NCBI GenBank assembly: GCA_017577615.1
Contig: PKRE01000001.1
Location: forward strand, 372,001 to 436,000
Length of the DNA stretch: 64,000 bases
Source: Gammaproteobacteria bacterium
GTDB taxonomy: Bacteria > Pseudomonadota > Gammaproteobacteria > Steroidobacterales > Steroidobacteraceae
Direction of reading: 5' to 3'
The first letter of the stretch is position 1. Every line of letters begins with the position of its first letter. The notes beneath the pieces were generated by a model. The model saw only the letters and a program-made list of their open reading frames with translations. It was not told the DNA's origin and did not search any database. A program made the position numbers and the translations under genes. Of the stretch, positions 35,148 through 44,444 are shown piece after piece.

Positions 35148-37474
35148 ATTGGATCCTCGCAGCGAATGACGATCGGCTCGAGCTTTGCGCCCGGAAACAC
35201 ATCAATCTGTCGACGCACGTCGCGATAACCGGGCCGCGTGCCTACGACAGTGTAGCGGCCGGGTACGAGCTCGATGGAACGCTGCTCGAAGGTACCCAGC
35301 GATCCCACGCGATAGATCGTCACCTCCGTTTGGTTATCCGACTGAAATGCGACAGGCACTGGGATCTCGGCACGCGCCAGCCACTCACCGAGCGTCGCAA
35401 TCTGTTTCGCGAGCAGCGGACCTGGATCGGCAATGGCCTGCGCCCGCGCCAACGTTTCGCGAGCAGCGGCGCGCACCGGCTGACTGAACAGCCGCTCGGG
35501 CTGCGTGAGATAAAGCTCCAATTCTTCATGGAGCGTCACTCGCGGTGTCACGCGAGCGACCCCTTCGTTTGCGGCGGCGACGGTGGGATCGAGCTCGAGC
35601 ACCCCACGATATTCTTTGAGGGCTTCCGCCCAGCGCTCCTGATCTTCGAGCGCGCGCGCAGCACGCAGCTTCCTGCCGATCACGGCAGTGCGCTCCTCCT
35701 GCTCGATCTGTCCCAGCGCTTGTTGCACCTCGGGCGAATCGGGCCGAATCTTGGCGGCTTCCTGAAAAGCTGCACGCGCTGCTGCATGATCGGCGCTCGC
35801 AAGCGCGCTGAAACCGCGCGCCATTGCCGTTGCGAACGCATCGTTGGCGAGCTGTGCCTCGATGCGCGCTATCGCGGTGCTGGCGCGCGAGGTCTGCCCA
35901 TCGAGCGCGAGCGCCTTGCGATAGTGCTCCAGCGCCTCCCGCAAGCGCCCCTCCTTCTCGAAGCGCTCGGCACTCGCAAGCAGCTCGAGGACGGCATCGA
36001 GCGTGTTCGCGCGTTTCAAACCGGCTGCGGCTTGCGCGTTGTCTGGCGCGATTCTCGCCGCGAGCTCGAAGGCGCGACGCGCATCAGCCGAGCGACCCTC
36101 CTGGAGCGCCGCAGCACCCAGCTCCAGTTGCTGACTCAACACCGTGCCAGCCTGCTGCTCGAGCGCATCGAGCAATGGAGCAACACCCTGGAACCGCTCG
36201 ACGGCAGCGTGATACTCGCGCGCCTCCATGTGCGCATCGCCTGCGGCCAGCTCCGCTTCCGCGCGCTTGAGCTGCCCACCGGCCCAGGCATCCGCTCCTC
36301 GCGCGCGCAACACTTGCAGACGCTCGCTCAATGGCCCGCGCAAGTCTTCTGCCTGTTGCTTGGCCCGCGCGAGGGCCGCGAAATCGATCTCGTCACGCTG
36401 CTGCGGCTCTGCCGGACGTGTGGGCGCAGCTGGTCCCGCCGACACCACGGGGGACCCCTGTTGCTCTACCCAACGCGGCAGAAAAAAGAACACGAACACG
36501 AGGGCGACGAGCCCGACACCAAGCGCCGCGGCGGCAAGCCCGCGACGGAAACCTGCTCGGCGCAGATCGCGTTCAGTCGAACGAGCGACTCCGCGCGGCT
36601 TGCGCCACTCGCTGCGCAGCGGCGCCTCTGCTGCGCTCCCCGGGCGCACGCCTGGCGGCTCGATACGAACCGAACGTGACTGCGGGGGAGGCGTGCCGTC
36701 CGCCTGAGCAAGTGTCTTCAATTCGTTCTCTACCTTCTCCATCTCAGGCCGTTCCGCAGGTGACTTCGCCAACATGCGCGCTACCAGATCGGCCGCAGCT
36801 GCAGGCACCGAAGAAGGCAATGGTGCCGGCCGTTCGTTCCAGACCCGCTCGGGTCTGGCATCCGGATAGAACGGCGGATATCCCGACAATAACTCATAGA
36901 GCGTTGCACCGAGTGCGTACACATCGTCACTCGCGACCGGCGGCGCGCCCGCGAGCTGCTGCGGGCTCATGTTGAATGGCGATCCGCGCATCGGCGCGTC
37001 ACCATCCATGTGAGCGGCAGCTTCGAAGTCCGCGAGCTTCGGCGTGCCATCTGCCATCAAGAGCACATTCGCCGGCTTGATGTCTCGATGCACAACGCCT
37101 TGCGTATGCACATAACGCAGCGCCGAGACGACCGGCAGGAGCATCGGCAGCAGCTCGCCAAGTGCTCGACCACGCCACTGGGCGAGACTTCCTCGCGCGG
37201 CGTACTCCATCACGACCCAAACGAGCCCACCGGCTCGTTCGAGGTCCTCGACGCGCAGAATGTTCGGATGGCGCAGCCGATGAAGCAGCGCATACTCGCG
37301 CTCCAAGGCGGCGACAGCGCGCTCCTGGCCGACCCAATTCGCATGCAGCAGCTTGAGCGCGACGTCCCGCTCTTGCGCGCGATCGCGCGCCAACCACACC
37401 TCACCGCTGCTACCGCCGCCGAGGCGACGAACCAAGACGAATCGGCTAGACAGCTCGCACCCGCTCTCGAGCAT
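35144..37474 (-). CDS. Transmembrane Ser/Thr protein kinase with DFE motif, coiled coil and PEGA-like tail
   Basis: 776 residues. Kinase domain at about 10-270: glycine loop LGGGSSGEVWLAR, VALK Lys, catalytic loop HRDIKPANVLL, then ADFEAAAH where DFG is expected, SPFNMSPQQLAG and DVYALGATLYELLSG. A transmembrane helix at about 318-338 precedes about 350 residues of helical repeats (ARVTPRV, AREYHAAVERFQG) and a C-terminal PEGA-like unit (VPGRYTVVGTRPGYRDVRRQ). Probably phosphorylates the FHA proteins of the cluster. The start at 37474 places the glycine loop 16 residues in; longer frame lacks similarity. Confidence 0.87.
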   Translation of the reverse strand: MLESGCELSSRFVLVRRLGGGSSGEVWLARDRAQERDVALKLLHANWVGQERAVAALEREYALLHRLRHPNILRVEDLERAGGLVWVVMEYAARGSLAQWRGRALGELLPMLLPVVSALRYVHTQGVVHRDIKPANVLLMADGTPKLADFEAAAHMDGDAPMRGSPFNMSPQQLAGAPPVASDDVYALGATLYELLSGYPPFYPDARPERVWNERPAPLPSSVPAAAADLVARMLAKSPAERPEMEKVENELKTLAQADGTPPPQSRSVRIEPPGVRPGSAAEAPLRSEWRKPRGVARSTERDLRRAGFRRGLAAAALGVGLVALVFVFFFLPRWVEQQGSPVVSAGPAAPTRPAEPQQRDEIDFAALARAKQQAEDLRGPLSERLQVLRARGADAWAGGQLKRAEAELAAGDAHMEAREYHAAVERFQGVAPLLDALEQQAGTVLSQQLELGAAALQEGRSADARRAFELAARIAPDNAQAAAGLKRANTLDAVLELLASAERFEKEGRLREALEHYRKALALDGQTSRASTAIARIEAQLANDAFATAMARGFSALASADHAAARAAFQEAAKIRPDSPEVQQALGQIEQEERTAVIGRKLRAARALEDQERWAEALKEYRGVLELDPTVAAANEGVARVTPRVTLHEELELYLTQPERLFSQPVRAAARETLARAQAIADPGPLLAKQIATLGEWLARAEIPVPVAFQSDNQTEVTIYRVGSLGTFEQRSIELVPGRYTVVGTRPGYRDVRRQIDVFPGAKLEPIVIRCEDPI

Positions 37475-37500
37475 GCGACCGTGCGGTGGCGTCAGCCCGC

Positions 37501-38742
37501 CTAACCGCCGCTGGCAGCCGATGCAGAGATGGGGGCGGATGTCGCCTCGTTCGGCGTTTGTATCGAAAGACCGGTTTCGTTTTCGTAGAGTTCCTTCAAC
37601 AGCTGACGCCACTCGCGGAACTGCTCCTCCGCAGTGCCTCGCAGCTGCAAAGTGCGGCCTTCGACCTCCACGACCATCGGCTGAACCTCGGCTTGGAAGG
37701 AATCGCCGAGCTGTTGCAGCGAGTCGGAATGCATCTTCACCTCTGCGCCCTTGTCGAAGCCGCTCTTGATTGCGTACGCCCCTCCGAAAACCGCGCCCGT
37801 AGCGGCAGCACGCCCCGCATAGGAACCGCTCTCGTTGCCGATCATGAGGCCGCCGACGATTGCGGCGGCACCGAGCAGCTTGCGCGTGAGCGACGAACGC
37901 GCCGCTTCGTCCTTCGCCTCGAGCTCGTCATAGCTGTAGCGACGCCAATTCGTGTATGGCTCTGCCATGTTGTCGGCGAACAGGGCATAGTGCTCGTTGA
38001 TCGTGTCGAGCAAGGCATAGTCGCGCTCACGTATACGCTCCATGCGCACCATGAGGGGATCGTCCTCGGCGGGCAACCGAACGACTCGGTACACACCCTT
38101 TTTCTTGTCCTGGCTGAGATAGCTCTCGAACGCGTAGGGCGCCAAGTCAGCCGCGAAACGCAGCTTGGACACACGGCGGATGTTCTCGAGATCAGTTGCC
38201 TGCAGCTGCTGGCGGTATGCCAGCATGTCATTTGCAAGGTTGCTGTAGAGGTTCTGGAACGGGTCGCGCTTCACCGAACGCGTGTCCTTGTACGAACGCG
38301 TATCGGCTATTTGCTCGTAGGTTTTGCGGAACCACGTCCGACCGGTCGCATCGGAGACGGTCACTTGCAGCTTCAGACGTTGCCCGCTCGATTCCATGAT
38401 TACGCCGGATACATATACATCCAGCGCATCGGTGTCCTCGGGGATGACACGCACCTGACCCCAATGGCCCGTTCCTTCGAGCGTATTGCGAATCTGCATC
38501 GGGATATAGCGCGCCTCCGCCTTGCGAACTTCCGGGAAGATGTGCTCGCGCTCGAGCACCTTCTCGTCCTCCGGCACATTCGGGTCGAACAGCTTCACCC
38601 CGACATCGAGCAACTGCTCGGCTGGGATCTCGTGCGTAGCCTGAATGGCTTGCACTTGCGGGAGCGGACGCGTCTCGTGGATGACACAACCTGCGAGACC
38701 GAAGCCCGCTGTCAAAGCGAGAACCAAAATTGTGCGGTTCAT
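37501..38742 (-). CDS. Lipoprotein of the kinase cluster
   Basis: 413 residues. Signal peptide MNRTILVLALTAGFGLAGC with a clear lipobox. The mature chain has a mixed alpha/beta domain (FPEVRKAEARYIPMQIRNTL, LDVYVSGVIMESSGQRLKLQV, TYEQIADTRSYK) and a glycine-rich possibly membrane-associated stretch near residue 305 (LLGAAAIVGGLMIGNESGSYAG). No known family recognised. Placed just upstream of the kinase (26 nt). ATG at 38742 preferred to a TTG three codons upstream. Confidence 0.75.
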   Translation of the reverse strand: MNRTILVLALTAGFGLAGCVIHETRPLPQVQAIQATHEIPAEQLLDVGVKLFDPNVPEDEKVLEREHIFPEVRKAEARYIPMQIRNTLEGTGHWGQVRVIPEDTDALDVYVSGVIMESSGQRLKLQVTVSDATGRTWFRKTYEQIADTRSYKDTRSVKRDPFQNLYSNLANDMLAYRQQLQATDLENIRRVSKLRFAADLAPYAFESYLSQDKKKGVYRVVRLPAEDDPLMVRMERIRERDYALLDTINEHYALFADNMAEPYTNWRRYSYDELEAKDEAARSSLTRKLLGAAAIVGGLMIGNESGSYAGRAAATGAVFGGAYAIKSGFDKGAEVKMHSDSLQQLGDSFQAEVQPMVVEVEGRTLQLRGTAEEQFREWRQLLKELYENETGLSIQTPNEATSAPISASAASGG

Positions 38743-38804
38743 AGTTCGCAACCGTGTCGAGAATACGCGTCTCGTCTACGAATGCCGGCCGGCGGATGCG
38801 CTCG

Positions 38805-40496
38805 CTACCGACCGACACTTTGCTTGTAATTGCGATACTCCTCCCAGAGTTTCTCCCGTAGCTCCGGATCCTGCTCCTGCATCGCCGCTTCACGCAGCTG
38901 CCGCGCGACGATGTCATCGTCGCTGCCGTCCGGAATATCGGCAGGCACGGTGTTCGGACCGGAGCCGCCGCCTGCACCGCCCCCAACGCCACCCCCGCCG
39001 CCTTGCGCGCCGCCGGCCCTGGCGCCGGGTCCGCCGGCTACCTGCCCGCCGCTGCCGCCTTGGCCGCTACCTTGGCCGCGGCCGTCGCCGTCGCCCGAGC
39101 CGCCTTGCTCGCCTGGCCCGCTGCCGCTCGAGCCGCTCCCTGCGCCCGCAGTACCATCGCCCTCGAGATCGCTTGCTTCGCCAGGTGCGGCACCGCCGCC
39201 AGCACCGCCGCCGCGACCGCGCCGCTGTCCGGCGATCGCTGCATGCTCTTCTGCAAGCCGCTCATCGAACACGTTGAACGTTGCCTCGAACTGGCGATCG
39301 ATCTGCGCAATGCGTTCGCCCGGGGTCATGGGTCCGGCACCGCCGCGCCCACTGCCGTGACTGCCTTCGTAACCTGCAGCCGCACCCCCGGCTTGCGGGT
39401 ATCCTGCATTTGCACCGGCTGCGCCACCCGAAACGCCTTCTCCGCTCTGACCGCTAGCGGCTCCAGCAGCGCCCGTGCTGCCGGCACCGCCGGCCATCGA
39501 CCCTGCTGCGCCGTCCCCGGCCTCACCACCTACGCCATCGGCGGCCTCACCACCGCCGATGCTGCCACCGGAACCACCCCCAGCGGCTCCGGCAGCGCCC
39601 GCATCTGGGTATCCTCCGCTCGAACCCGCAGCGCCGCCTCCAATCTGACCGGTAGCAGCCCCTGTGCCACCCACACTGCCGGCACCAGCTTGGCTTCCGC
39701 CCATCGAGCCTGCTCCGGCGCCGGTTTGACCAACGGTTCCGGCACCGCCTGAGCCGGCACCACTTCCGCCGCTCGATCCGCGGAAAATGCTTTCGTTCTG
39801 CGCACCACCTGCCGCCCCGCCCATTCCTTCGGAAGCGCTACCACCCGCTTCGCCGGCGCTCCCGGCTGCTCCACTGCTCGGCGAGGGAATGCCTACGCTC
39901 GGCAGACTGCCTCCCGGCGATGGGATACCCATAGAAGCGCTCGCGCCACCCTGACCGCCTCCTGTCGTGCCGGCACCAGCGCTCGTTCCGCCACTGGCTT
40001 GCGCCTCTCCTGACGATCCGGCATTACCGGCGCCCTGACCACCCGCGCTGCCACCAGGCAGGCCGCCGCCTTGCGCACCGCCCGACGCGGATCCGCTCGC
40101 CCCATCGCCAGCACCACCGCTCGAGCCGGAGCTCGAGCCGGACGACGGCAGCCCCCTGCTGCCACCGGCGGACGATTGGCCACCTGGAGACGGCGAAGGC
40201 AAGGCAGGTCCGCCGCCTTGCGAGCCGCCCGAAGCACCGTCAGAAGGAATAGTAGAAGGCATGCTTGAGCCGCCCCCGGACGCGCCGCCGGAGGGCCAGC
40301 TTGACGAGCTGCCGCTCGAGCCACCCGAGGAACCGCCGCTACCCGAGCTGCCACCGGACGAAGACGGCGGAGCAGGAATGGATGTGGAGGATGACTGCTC
40401 CTCCATGCAGCCGCCCATGAGAAATGCGGCAGCGGCGGCGACCGCCAAGAGTCGACCGAACGAAGAGGCTAGACACCTGCCGATTTCGTTACGCAT
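38805..40496 (-). CDS. Gly/Ser/Ala-rich lipoprotein with conserved C terminus
   Basis: 563 residues. Signal peptide ends at lipobox LMGGC. Residues about 35-380 are nearly pure Gly, Ser, Ala and Pro with irregular GGSSG and GAAG runs, probably a flexible chain across or along the envelope. A conserved-looking segment follows (MTPGERIAQIDRQFEATFNV, FDERLAEEHAA), another Gly-rich stretch, then a charged C-terminal helix region (SDDDIVARQLREAAMQEQ, LREKLWEEYRNYKQ). Start chosen at 40496 because AAGGAG precedes it. Second gene of the cluster. Function unknown. Confidence 0.75.
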   Translation of the reverse strand: MRNEIGRCLASSFGRLLAVAAAAAFLMGGCMEEQSSSTSIPAPPSSSGGSSGSGGSSGGSSGSSSSWPSGGASGGGSSMPSTIPSDGASGGSQGGGPALPSPSPGGQSSAGGSRGLPSSGSSSGSSGGAGDGASGSASGGAQGGGLPGGSAGGQGAGNAGSSGEAQASGGTSAGAGTTGGGQGGASASMGIPSPGGSLPSVGIPSPSSGAAGSAGEAGGSASEGMGGAAGGAQNESIFRGSSGGSGAGSGGAGTVGQTGAGAGSMGGSQAGAGSVGGTGAATGQIGGGAAGSSGGYPDAGAAGAAGGGSGGSIGGGEAADGVGGEAGDGAAGSMAGGAGSTGAAGAASGQSGEGVSGGAAGANAGYPQAGGAAAGYEGSHGSGRGGAGPMTPGERIAQIDRQFEATFNVFDERLAEEHAAIAGQRRGRGGGAGGGAAPGEASDLEGDGTAGAGSGSSGSGPGEQGGSGDGDGRGQGSGQGGSGGQVAGGPGARAGGAQGGGGGVGGGAGGGSGPNTVPADIPDGSDDDIVARQLREAAMQEQDPELREKLWEEYRNYKQSVGR

Positions 40497-40638
40497 GGTC
40501 ACTCCTTCATTTCACCTGAGCCGCCTGCGGTCCGCGCGCTCCCGACTCTGCCAAGCGCCTCCTGAACGGGCGCTGAGCGACTATTCGATCTCGCAGCGGC
40601 GCCGCAGGTTCAACTGCAGGTGCGCGAGGAGCACGCGT

Positions 40639-41397
40639 CTATTCCGTATTCGCAGATGTCGTCGCGGCTGTCTCCTCTGTGCCGCTACCAAGCAAGAACG
40701 ACTTCAACTGAGCCGCCAGGCGGTCGCAAGCAGTGCTTTGAACGGGTGCGATCAGCGGGATCGGCGCGATCGCGCCGATCATCACCGAGGTACCGCGCAC
40801 GTCGGTCGACAACGTCCCCGCCGACACGCCCTGCCGAAGGTCCCAAACCGTCGCTTCGTAATCGGAGGTTTTCTCCCACCAACCGAGCCCAAGGCAGCCC
40901 GCGCCGCCCGGCCCAGCCGCGCATGCGATGCTGCCTCCGCCATCAGTCTTCTGGGTGACGCCGTCGATCCAGACGATATAGCGGACACCCATCTCGGCGA
41001 CGCGCTCCGCCACGCCTGGCCGCGAGAGAAATGCTGCGAATCCCTGCGCGTTCGCGGGTGCCGTGCTCGGCTCGAGCCACGGGTAGAGCGCGTCGACGAA
41101 ATGGTGGTCTGCGTAGATCTGGAACGGTCGGTTCTTGAAGGCGCTGCGCGGCTCGACCGGCTTTCCTGCGCGTTGCTTGTGCGCTACGGACGCAGAGAAC
41201 TCCTCGCCGATCAGCTTGCGCTCCAGGCAGTTCAAAAATTTCTCTTCTGTTCCAGTGCCTTCCAAGTGCGGCTTCGCGAGCAGCACGATCGCTTCGTTGG
41301 CGGAGATTTGCGTCGGCGCCTCACGTAGCTCCTCGATGCGTGCCGTCATGCAGCCGCTCAATAAGCCACCGAGCAAGAGAGGAAAGATCGCACGCAT
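40639..41397 (-). CDS. Lipoprotein, first gene of the kinase/VWA/TolQ cluster
   Basis: 252 residues. Signal peptide MRAIFPLLLGGLLSGC with lipobox. Contains a domain with VRYIVWIDGVTQKTDGGGSI, ACAAGPGGAGCLGLGWWEK and SDYEATVWDLRQGVSAGTLS, resembling lipoproteins of unknown function with two close Cys in a Gly-rich turn. Start at 41397 because the signal peptide begins there, although the frame is open 120 codons further upstream. The gap to the next cluster gene is 142 nt, so a second promoter is possible there. Confidence 0.7.
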   Translation of the reverse strand: MRAIFPLLLGGLLSGCMTARIEELREAPTQISANEAIVLLAKPHLEGTGTEEKFLNCLERKLIGEEFSASVAHKQRAGKPVEPRSAFKNRPFQIYADHHFVDALYPWLEPSTAPANAQGFAAFLSRPGVAERVAEMGVRYIVWIDGVTQKTDGGGSIACAAGPGGAGCLGLGWWEKTSDYEATVWDLRQGVSAGTLSTDVRGTSVMIGAIAPIPLIAPVQSTACDRLAAQLKSFLLGSGTEETAATTSANTE

Positions 41398-41845
41398 GCA
41401 GACGCTGCCACTTCGCCGCACGGGGATGAGGCTCACGACACTCGATACATCAAGCATGGAAGCTCTCCAGGAAGTGCAGTTCAGCACGACGGATCCATCC
41501 TGAAGCCTTGTACCGAAGAGACACAACTGCGACGACAGCTGCACGAGGTCGCGAATCGCCACAGCCACGCCTAAGTGCAATCGAGTATACGCCAAGCGCC
41601 TTCGAATCCATGTCGGTAAACGCGCAACGCCGCTCGGTGTTTCTGCGAGCGAAAAGATCGTTACCGATCTGTATCGATCTGTATCGAACTTCGTACGAGG
41701 TGCAAAGAATCGCTTGCATCTCGCAGGCATCGTGCCGCCGGGCAGAACGGCTCTCACTCGTCAGGCGTACTGTTGTCGAGCACCGCTGCGCAGCGCTCCG
41801 CAAGCACCACGAGAGCATCGTGCGGTTTGATCGGAAAACCCTTCG
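41398..41845. other. Intergenic region upstream of the kinase/VWA/TolQ cluster
   Basis: 448 nt between the radical SAM gene stop and the cluster's first lipoprotein; must hold the cluster promoter. I see only a short tandem repeat GATCTGTATC at 41666-41675 and 41676-41685, and no EcfG-type promoter. Open frames crossing it have no recognisable content. Confidence 0.5.
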
Positions 41846-42925
41846 TCAGAGCAGCGAGAGCTGCTGCGACCCGACGACTGGCGGCGTGAAGAGCGAGCAA
41901 TTATGAGCGAAGCGTGGCCCTCGATTGAGGCCGTAGCGGGCACAGGCAAGCTCGAAGCGCTTGCGGAGCAGCTGCGCGTACTCTCCCTCGCCCCGCATAC
42001 GCACACCCCAGCGAGCGTCATAGTCGCGACCGCCGCGCATCGCCTGCAATCTCGACATGACATGTTTCGCCTTGAGCGGCTCGTTCGCTTCGAGCCATTC
42101 GCGGAAAAGACCCTTCACTTCGTGAGGCAAGCGTAACAGCACATACTGCGCCGACGTGGCGCCCGCCTCTGCGGCAGACTTCAAGATGGCCTCTAACTCA
42201 GCGTCCGTCAGCACTGGAATCACGGGCGCGACCATGACGCCGACCGGAACACCGGCAGCAGCGAGGGCAGCGATTGTGCGAAGGCGCGCTGCTGGCGAAG
42301 CGGCTCGCGGCTCCAACGTACGTTTCAGCTCGTTGGAAAGCGTCGTGATGCTGACGAACACTTGCACGAGGCGGTCCTTCGCCATGCACGCGAGCACGTC
42401 GAGATCGCGCACGACCATCGCACTCTTAGTGATGATCGAGCACGGGTGGCGATATCGCGCGAGCAGCTCGAGGATGCTACGTGTGACCCGATAATCGCGC
42501 TCGATCGGCTGATAGGGATCGGTGTTCGCGCCGAGCATGATCGGTAAACACTTGTAGCCAGGCCGGGCCAGCTCGCGCTCGAGCAGACGAGCAGCATCGG
42601 CCTTGAAGAAAAGATGCGTTTCGAAATCGAGGCCTGGTGATAGATTGAGATTAGCGTGCGCGGGGCGAGCGTAACAATAGATGCAGCCGTGCTCGCAGCC
42701 GCGGTACGGATTGATGGACTGCTCGAAACCGATATCCGGCGACTGATTGCGAGTGATGATCGTGCGAGCGGGCTCGGCTTGCACGGTCGTCTGCAGCGGG
42801 GGCAGCGGTTCTTCGATCGTTCCCCAGCCGTCGTCCACGACTTCTGTGCGCGTATGCTCGAAGCGCCCTTCCGGGTTGGATACCGCGCCTCGTCCCGTGC
42901 GCACTTCAGGCCGAATGGCACTCAT
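41846..42925 (-). CDS. PA0069-family radical SAM protein
   Basis: 359 residues. Radical SAM motif CxxxCxYC in GCEHGCIYCYARPAHANL, preceded by NPYRGC. Further family features are the GANTDPYQPIERDYRVTRSILELL segment, ITKSAMVVRDLDVLA and the SITTLSNELKRTLEPRA stretch. Related to SplB-like enzymes but reaction unknown. Starts alone; the neighbouring gene on the minus strand is an MFS transporter 177 nt away. Confidence 0.88.
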   Translation of the reverse strand: MSAIRPEVRTGRGAVSNPEGRFEHTRTEVVDDGWGTIEEPLPPLQTTVQAEPARTIITRNQSPDIGFEQSINPYRGCEHGCIYCYARPAHANLNLSPGLDFETHLFFKADAARLLERELARPGYKCLPIMLGANTDPYQPIERDYRVTRSILELLARYRHPCSIITKSAMVVRDLDVLACMAKDRLVQVFVSITTLSNELKRTLEPRAASPAARLRTIAALAAAGVPVGVMVAPVIPVLTDAELEAILKSAAEAGATSAQYVLLRLPHEVKGLFREWLEANEPLKAKHVMSRLQAMRGGRDYDARWGVRMRGEGEYAQLLRKRFELACARYGLNRGPRFAHNCSLFTPPVVGSQQLSLL

Positions 42926-43102
42926 GCGCTCATGATACTGGACGAAGATACAGCTGAATAGAGGTCAGGAGGCGCTGAGCTCTGTGCTGCAGCGGCGTCC
43001 GCCGTTCGCCGACCTGGGGCTGGAGCTCCTCAACCCAGAGTCATGGGCGATCGCGGGACGCGCTCGTGTCCGCAGGTGAGACGATCCGCGACCGGTCGAT
43101 CA

Positions 43103-44365
43103 TTACCCGTCGCGCTCGTCCGCTTCTCGCGCCGGCTTGGGCAGGCGATCCATTTTCCAGAGCATTGGAAACCAGCGCGCCCATAAACCCGTGACCACGA
43201 GCGTGGCCAAGCCTCCTATAACAGTAGCGCGCACCGTGCCCCACCACTTGGCAGTGATCCCAGACTCGAAATCGCCGAGCTCGTTCGATGCGCCGATGAA
43301 GACTGCGCTGACAGCGCTCACGCGCCCGCGGATGTGATCCGGGGTCTCCAGCTGCACCAGCAGGTGCCTGACATACACGCTGACCATATCGGCGGCGCCG
43401 AGAAGAATCAGAGCGATGAGCGACACGAAGAAGCTGGTGCTCAGCCCGAAAACGACGACTGCGACACCGAACATCGCAACGCCGCCGAACATCCAAGGTC
43501 CGATGTGCCGCGTGATCGGCCGCAGCGCGAGCACGAGCGCACAGAGCCCGGCGCCAATACCCGGCGCCGTCCGCAGCAAGCCGAGCCCGCTCGGCCCGAC
43601 TCGTAGGATGTCGCTTGCATAGATTGGCAGCAGCGCAGTGACACCGCCGAAGAAAACCGCGAACAGATCGAGCGATATGGCGCCGAACACCACCGGCTTT
43701 GAGCGCACGAAGCGCAACCCCGACAACAGCGTTTCCAAGCTCATCGGCTCGCGCACGCTTGTCTCTTCGCGCGCACCCGCGCGCACACGGAGCATCAACA
43801 GCGCTCCGATGAGGGCCAATGTGAGCACGCTCGCATACACGATGAGCGGGCCGGCAAGGTAGAGCACGCCGCCCAGCGCCGGGCCTACGACCGTCGCCAC
43901 TTGGAAGACAGACGAGTTGAGCGCCACCGCGCGGGTGAACTCCTCGCGCGGCACGAGATTCGGTAACAGTGCCTGCCCGCTCGGCATCGAAAATGCGCGC
44001 GCACAGCCGAGCAACGTCATCGCTGCGAACACTGGCCAGGCAACACGCACCTCTGTCAGCGTGAAGACGAGCAGCAGGAGCGCGCAGAACGCCTCGAGCG
44101 CATAGCACGCGGTGAGCAGACGACGTCGGTCGTAGTGATCGGCAGCCTGCCCCGCGGGCAGGATCAAGACGACGAACGGCAGGAATTGCGATAAGCCGAT
44201 GAGACCGAGATCGAGCGGATCTCGTGTGATCGCATAGATCTGCCAGCCCACCGCGACCGTTTGCATCTGGGCCGCGAGTGTCGCGAGCAATCGCGCGATG
44301 AGAAAACGTCGAAAATCACCATGCGCAAGCACGCGCAGCGGAGCGCGTCGTGAGGATGTGGACAT
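43103..44365 (-). CDS. MFS transporter
   Basis: 420 residues with about 12 predicted transmembrane helices. N-terminal loop between helices 2 and 3 reads LPAGQAADHYDRRRLLTACYA, the GxxxDrxgRR MFS signature. The pattern resembles the enterobactin exporter/EntS-like branch of MFS (DUF894 type), with RALARLLATLAAQMQTVAVGWQIY-like opening. Substrate unknown. Minus strand, alone; 79 nt before the histidine kinase gene end. Confidence 0.88.
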   Translation of the reverse strand: MSTSSRRAPLRVLAHGDFRRFLIARLLATLAAQMQTVAVGWQIYAITRDPLDLGLIGLSQFLPFVVLILPAGQAADHYDRRRLLTACYALEAFCALLLLVFTLTEVRVAWPVFAAMTLLGCARAFSMPSGQALLPNLVPREEFTRAVALNSSVFQVATVVGPALGGVLYLAGPLIVYASVLTLALIGALLMLRVRAGAREETSVREPMSLETLLSGLRFVRSKPVVFGAISLDLFAVFFGGVTALLPIYASDILRVGPSGLGLLRTAPGIGAGLCALVLALRPITRHIGPWMFGGVAMFGVAVVVFGLSTSFFVSLIALILLGAADMVSVYVRHLLVQLETPDHIRGRVSAVSAVFIGASNELGDFESGITAKWWGTVRATVIGGLATLVVTGLWARWFPMLWKMDRLPKPAREADERDG

Positions 44366-44444
44366 AGGAGGGCGCGCATTGTCTCATCTTTGCCGCCGCG
44401 CTGCGCAACACGCGATGACAGAAGAGCAGAGCGGACAAGCGCTG

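Noticed and set aside
35330..36679. Plus-strand open frame of 449 codons opposite the cluster kinase
   Set aside because: Antisense shadow; composition is Arg/Leu-rich as expected from the complementary strand.
37486..38829. Plus-strand open frame of 447 codons
   Set aside because: Antisense to the lipoprotein gene at 37501-38742; no signal, domain or start context.
38805..40496. CRISPR-like or tandem repeat array
   Set aside because: The repetitive DNA encodes a Gly/Ser/Ala-rich protein in one frame with irregular units; there are no conserved repeats and spacers.
26831..41397. Type VI secretion or Zorya defence assignment for the kinase/FHA/TolQ/VWA cluster
   Set aside because: No Tss sheath, tube, spike or baseplate genes and no ZorC/D/E helicase or nuclease genes are present. 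Kinase, FHA and channel genes alone do not make either system.
41666..41685. Tandem GATCTGTATC repeat as operator
   Set aside because: Two short copies only, more than 250 nt from the next gene start, and no palindromic structure.
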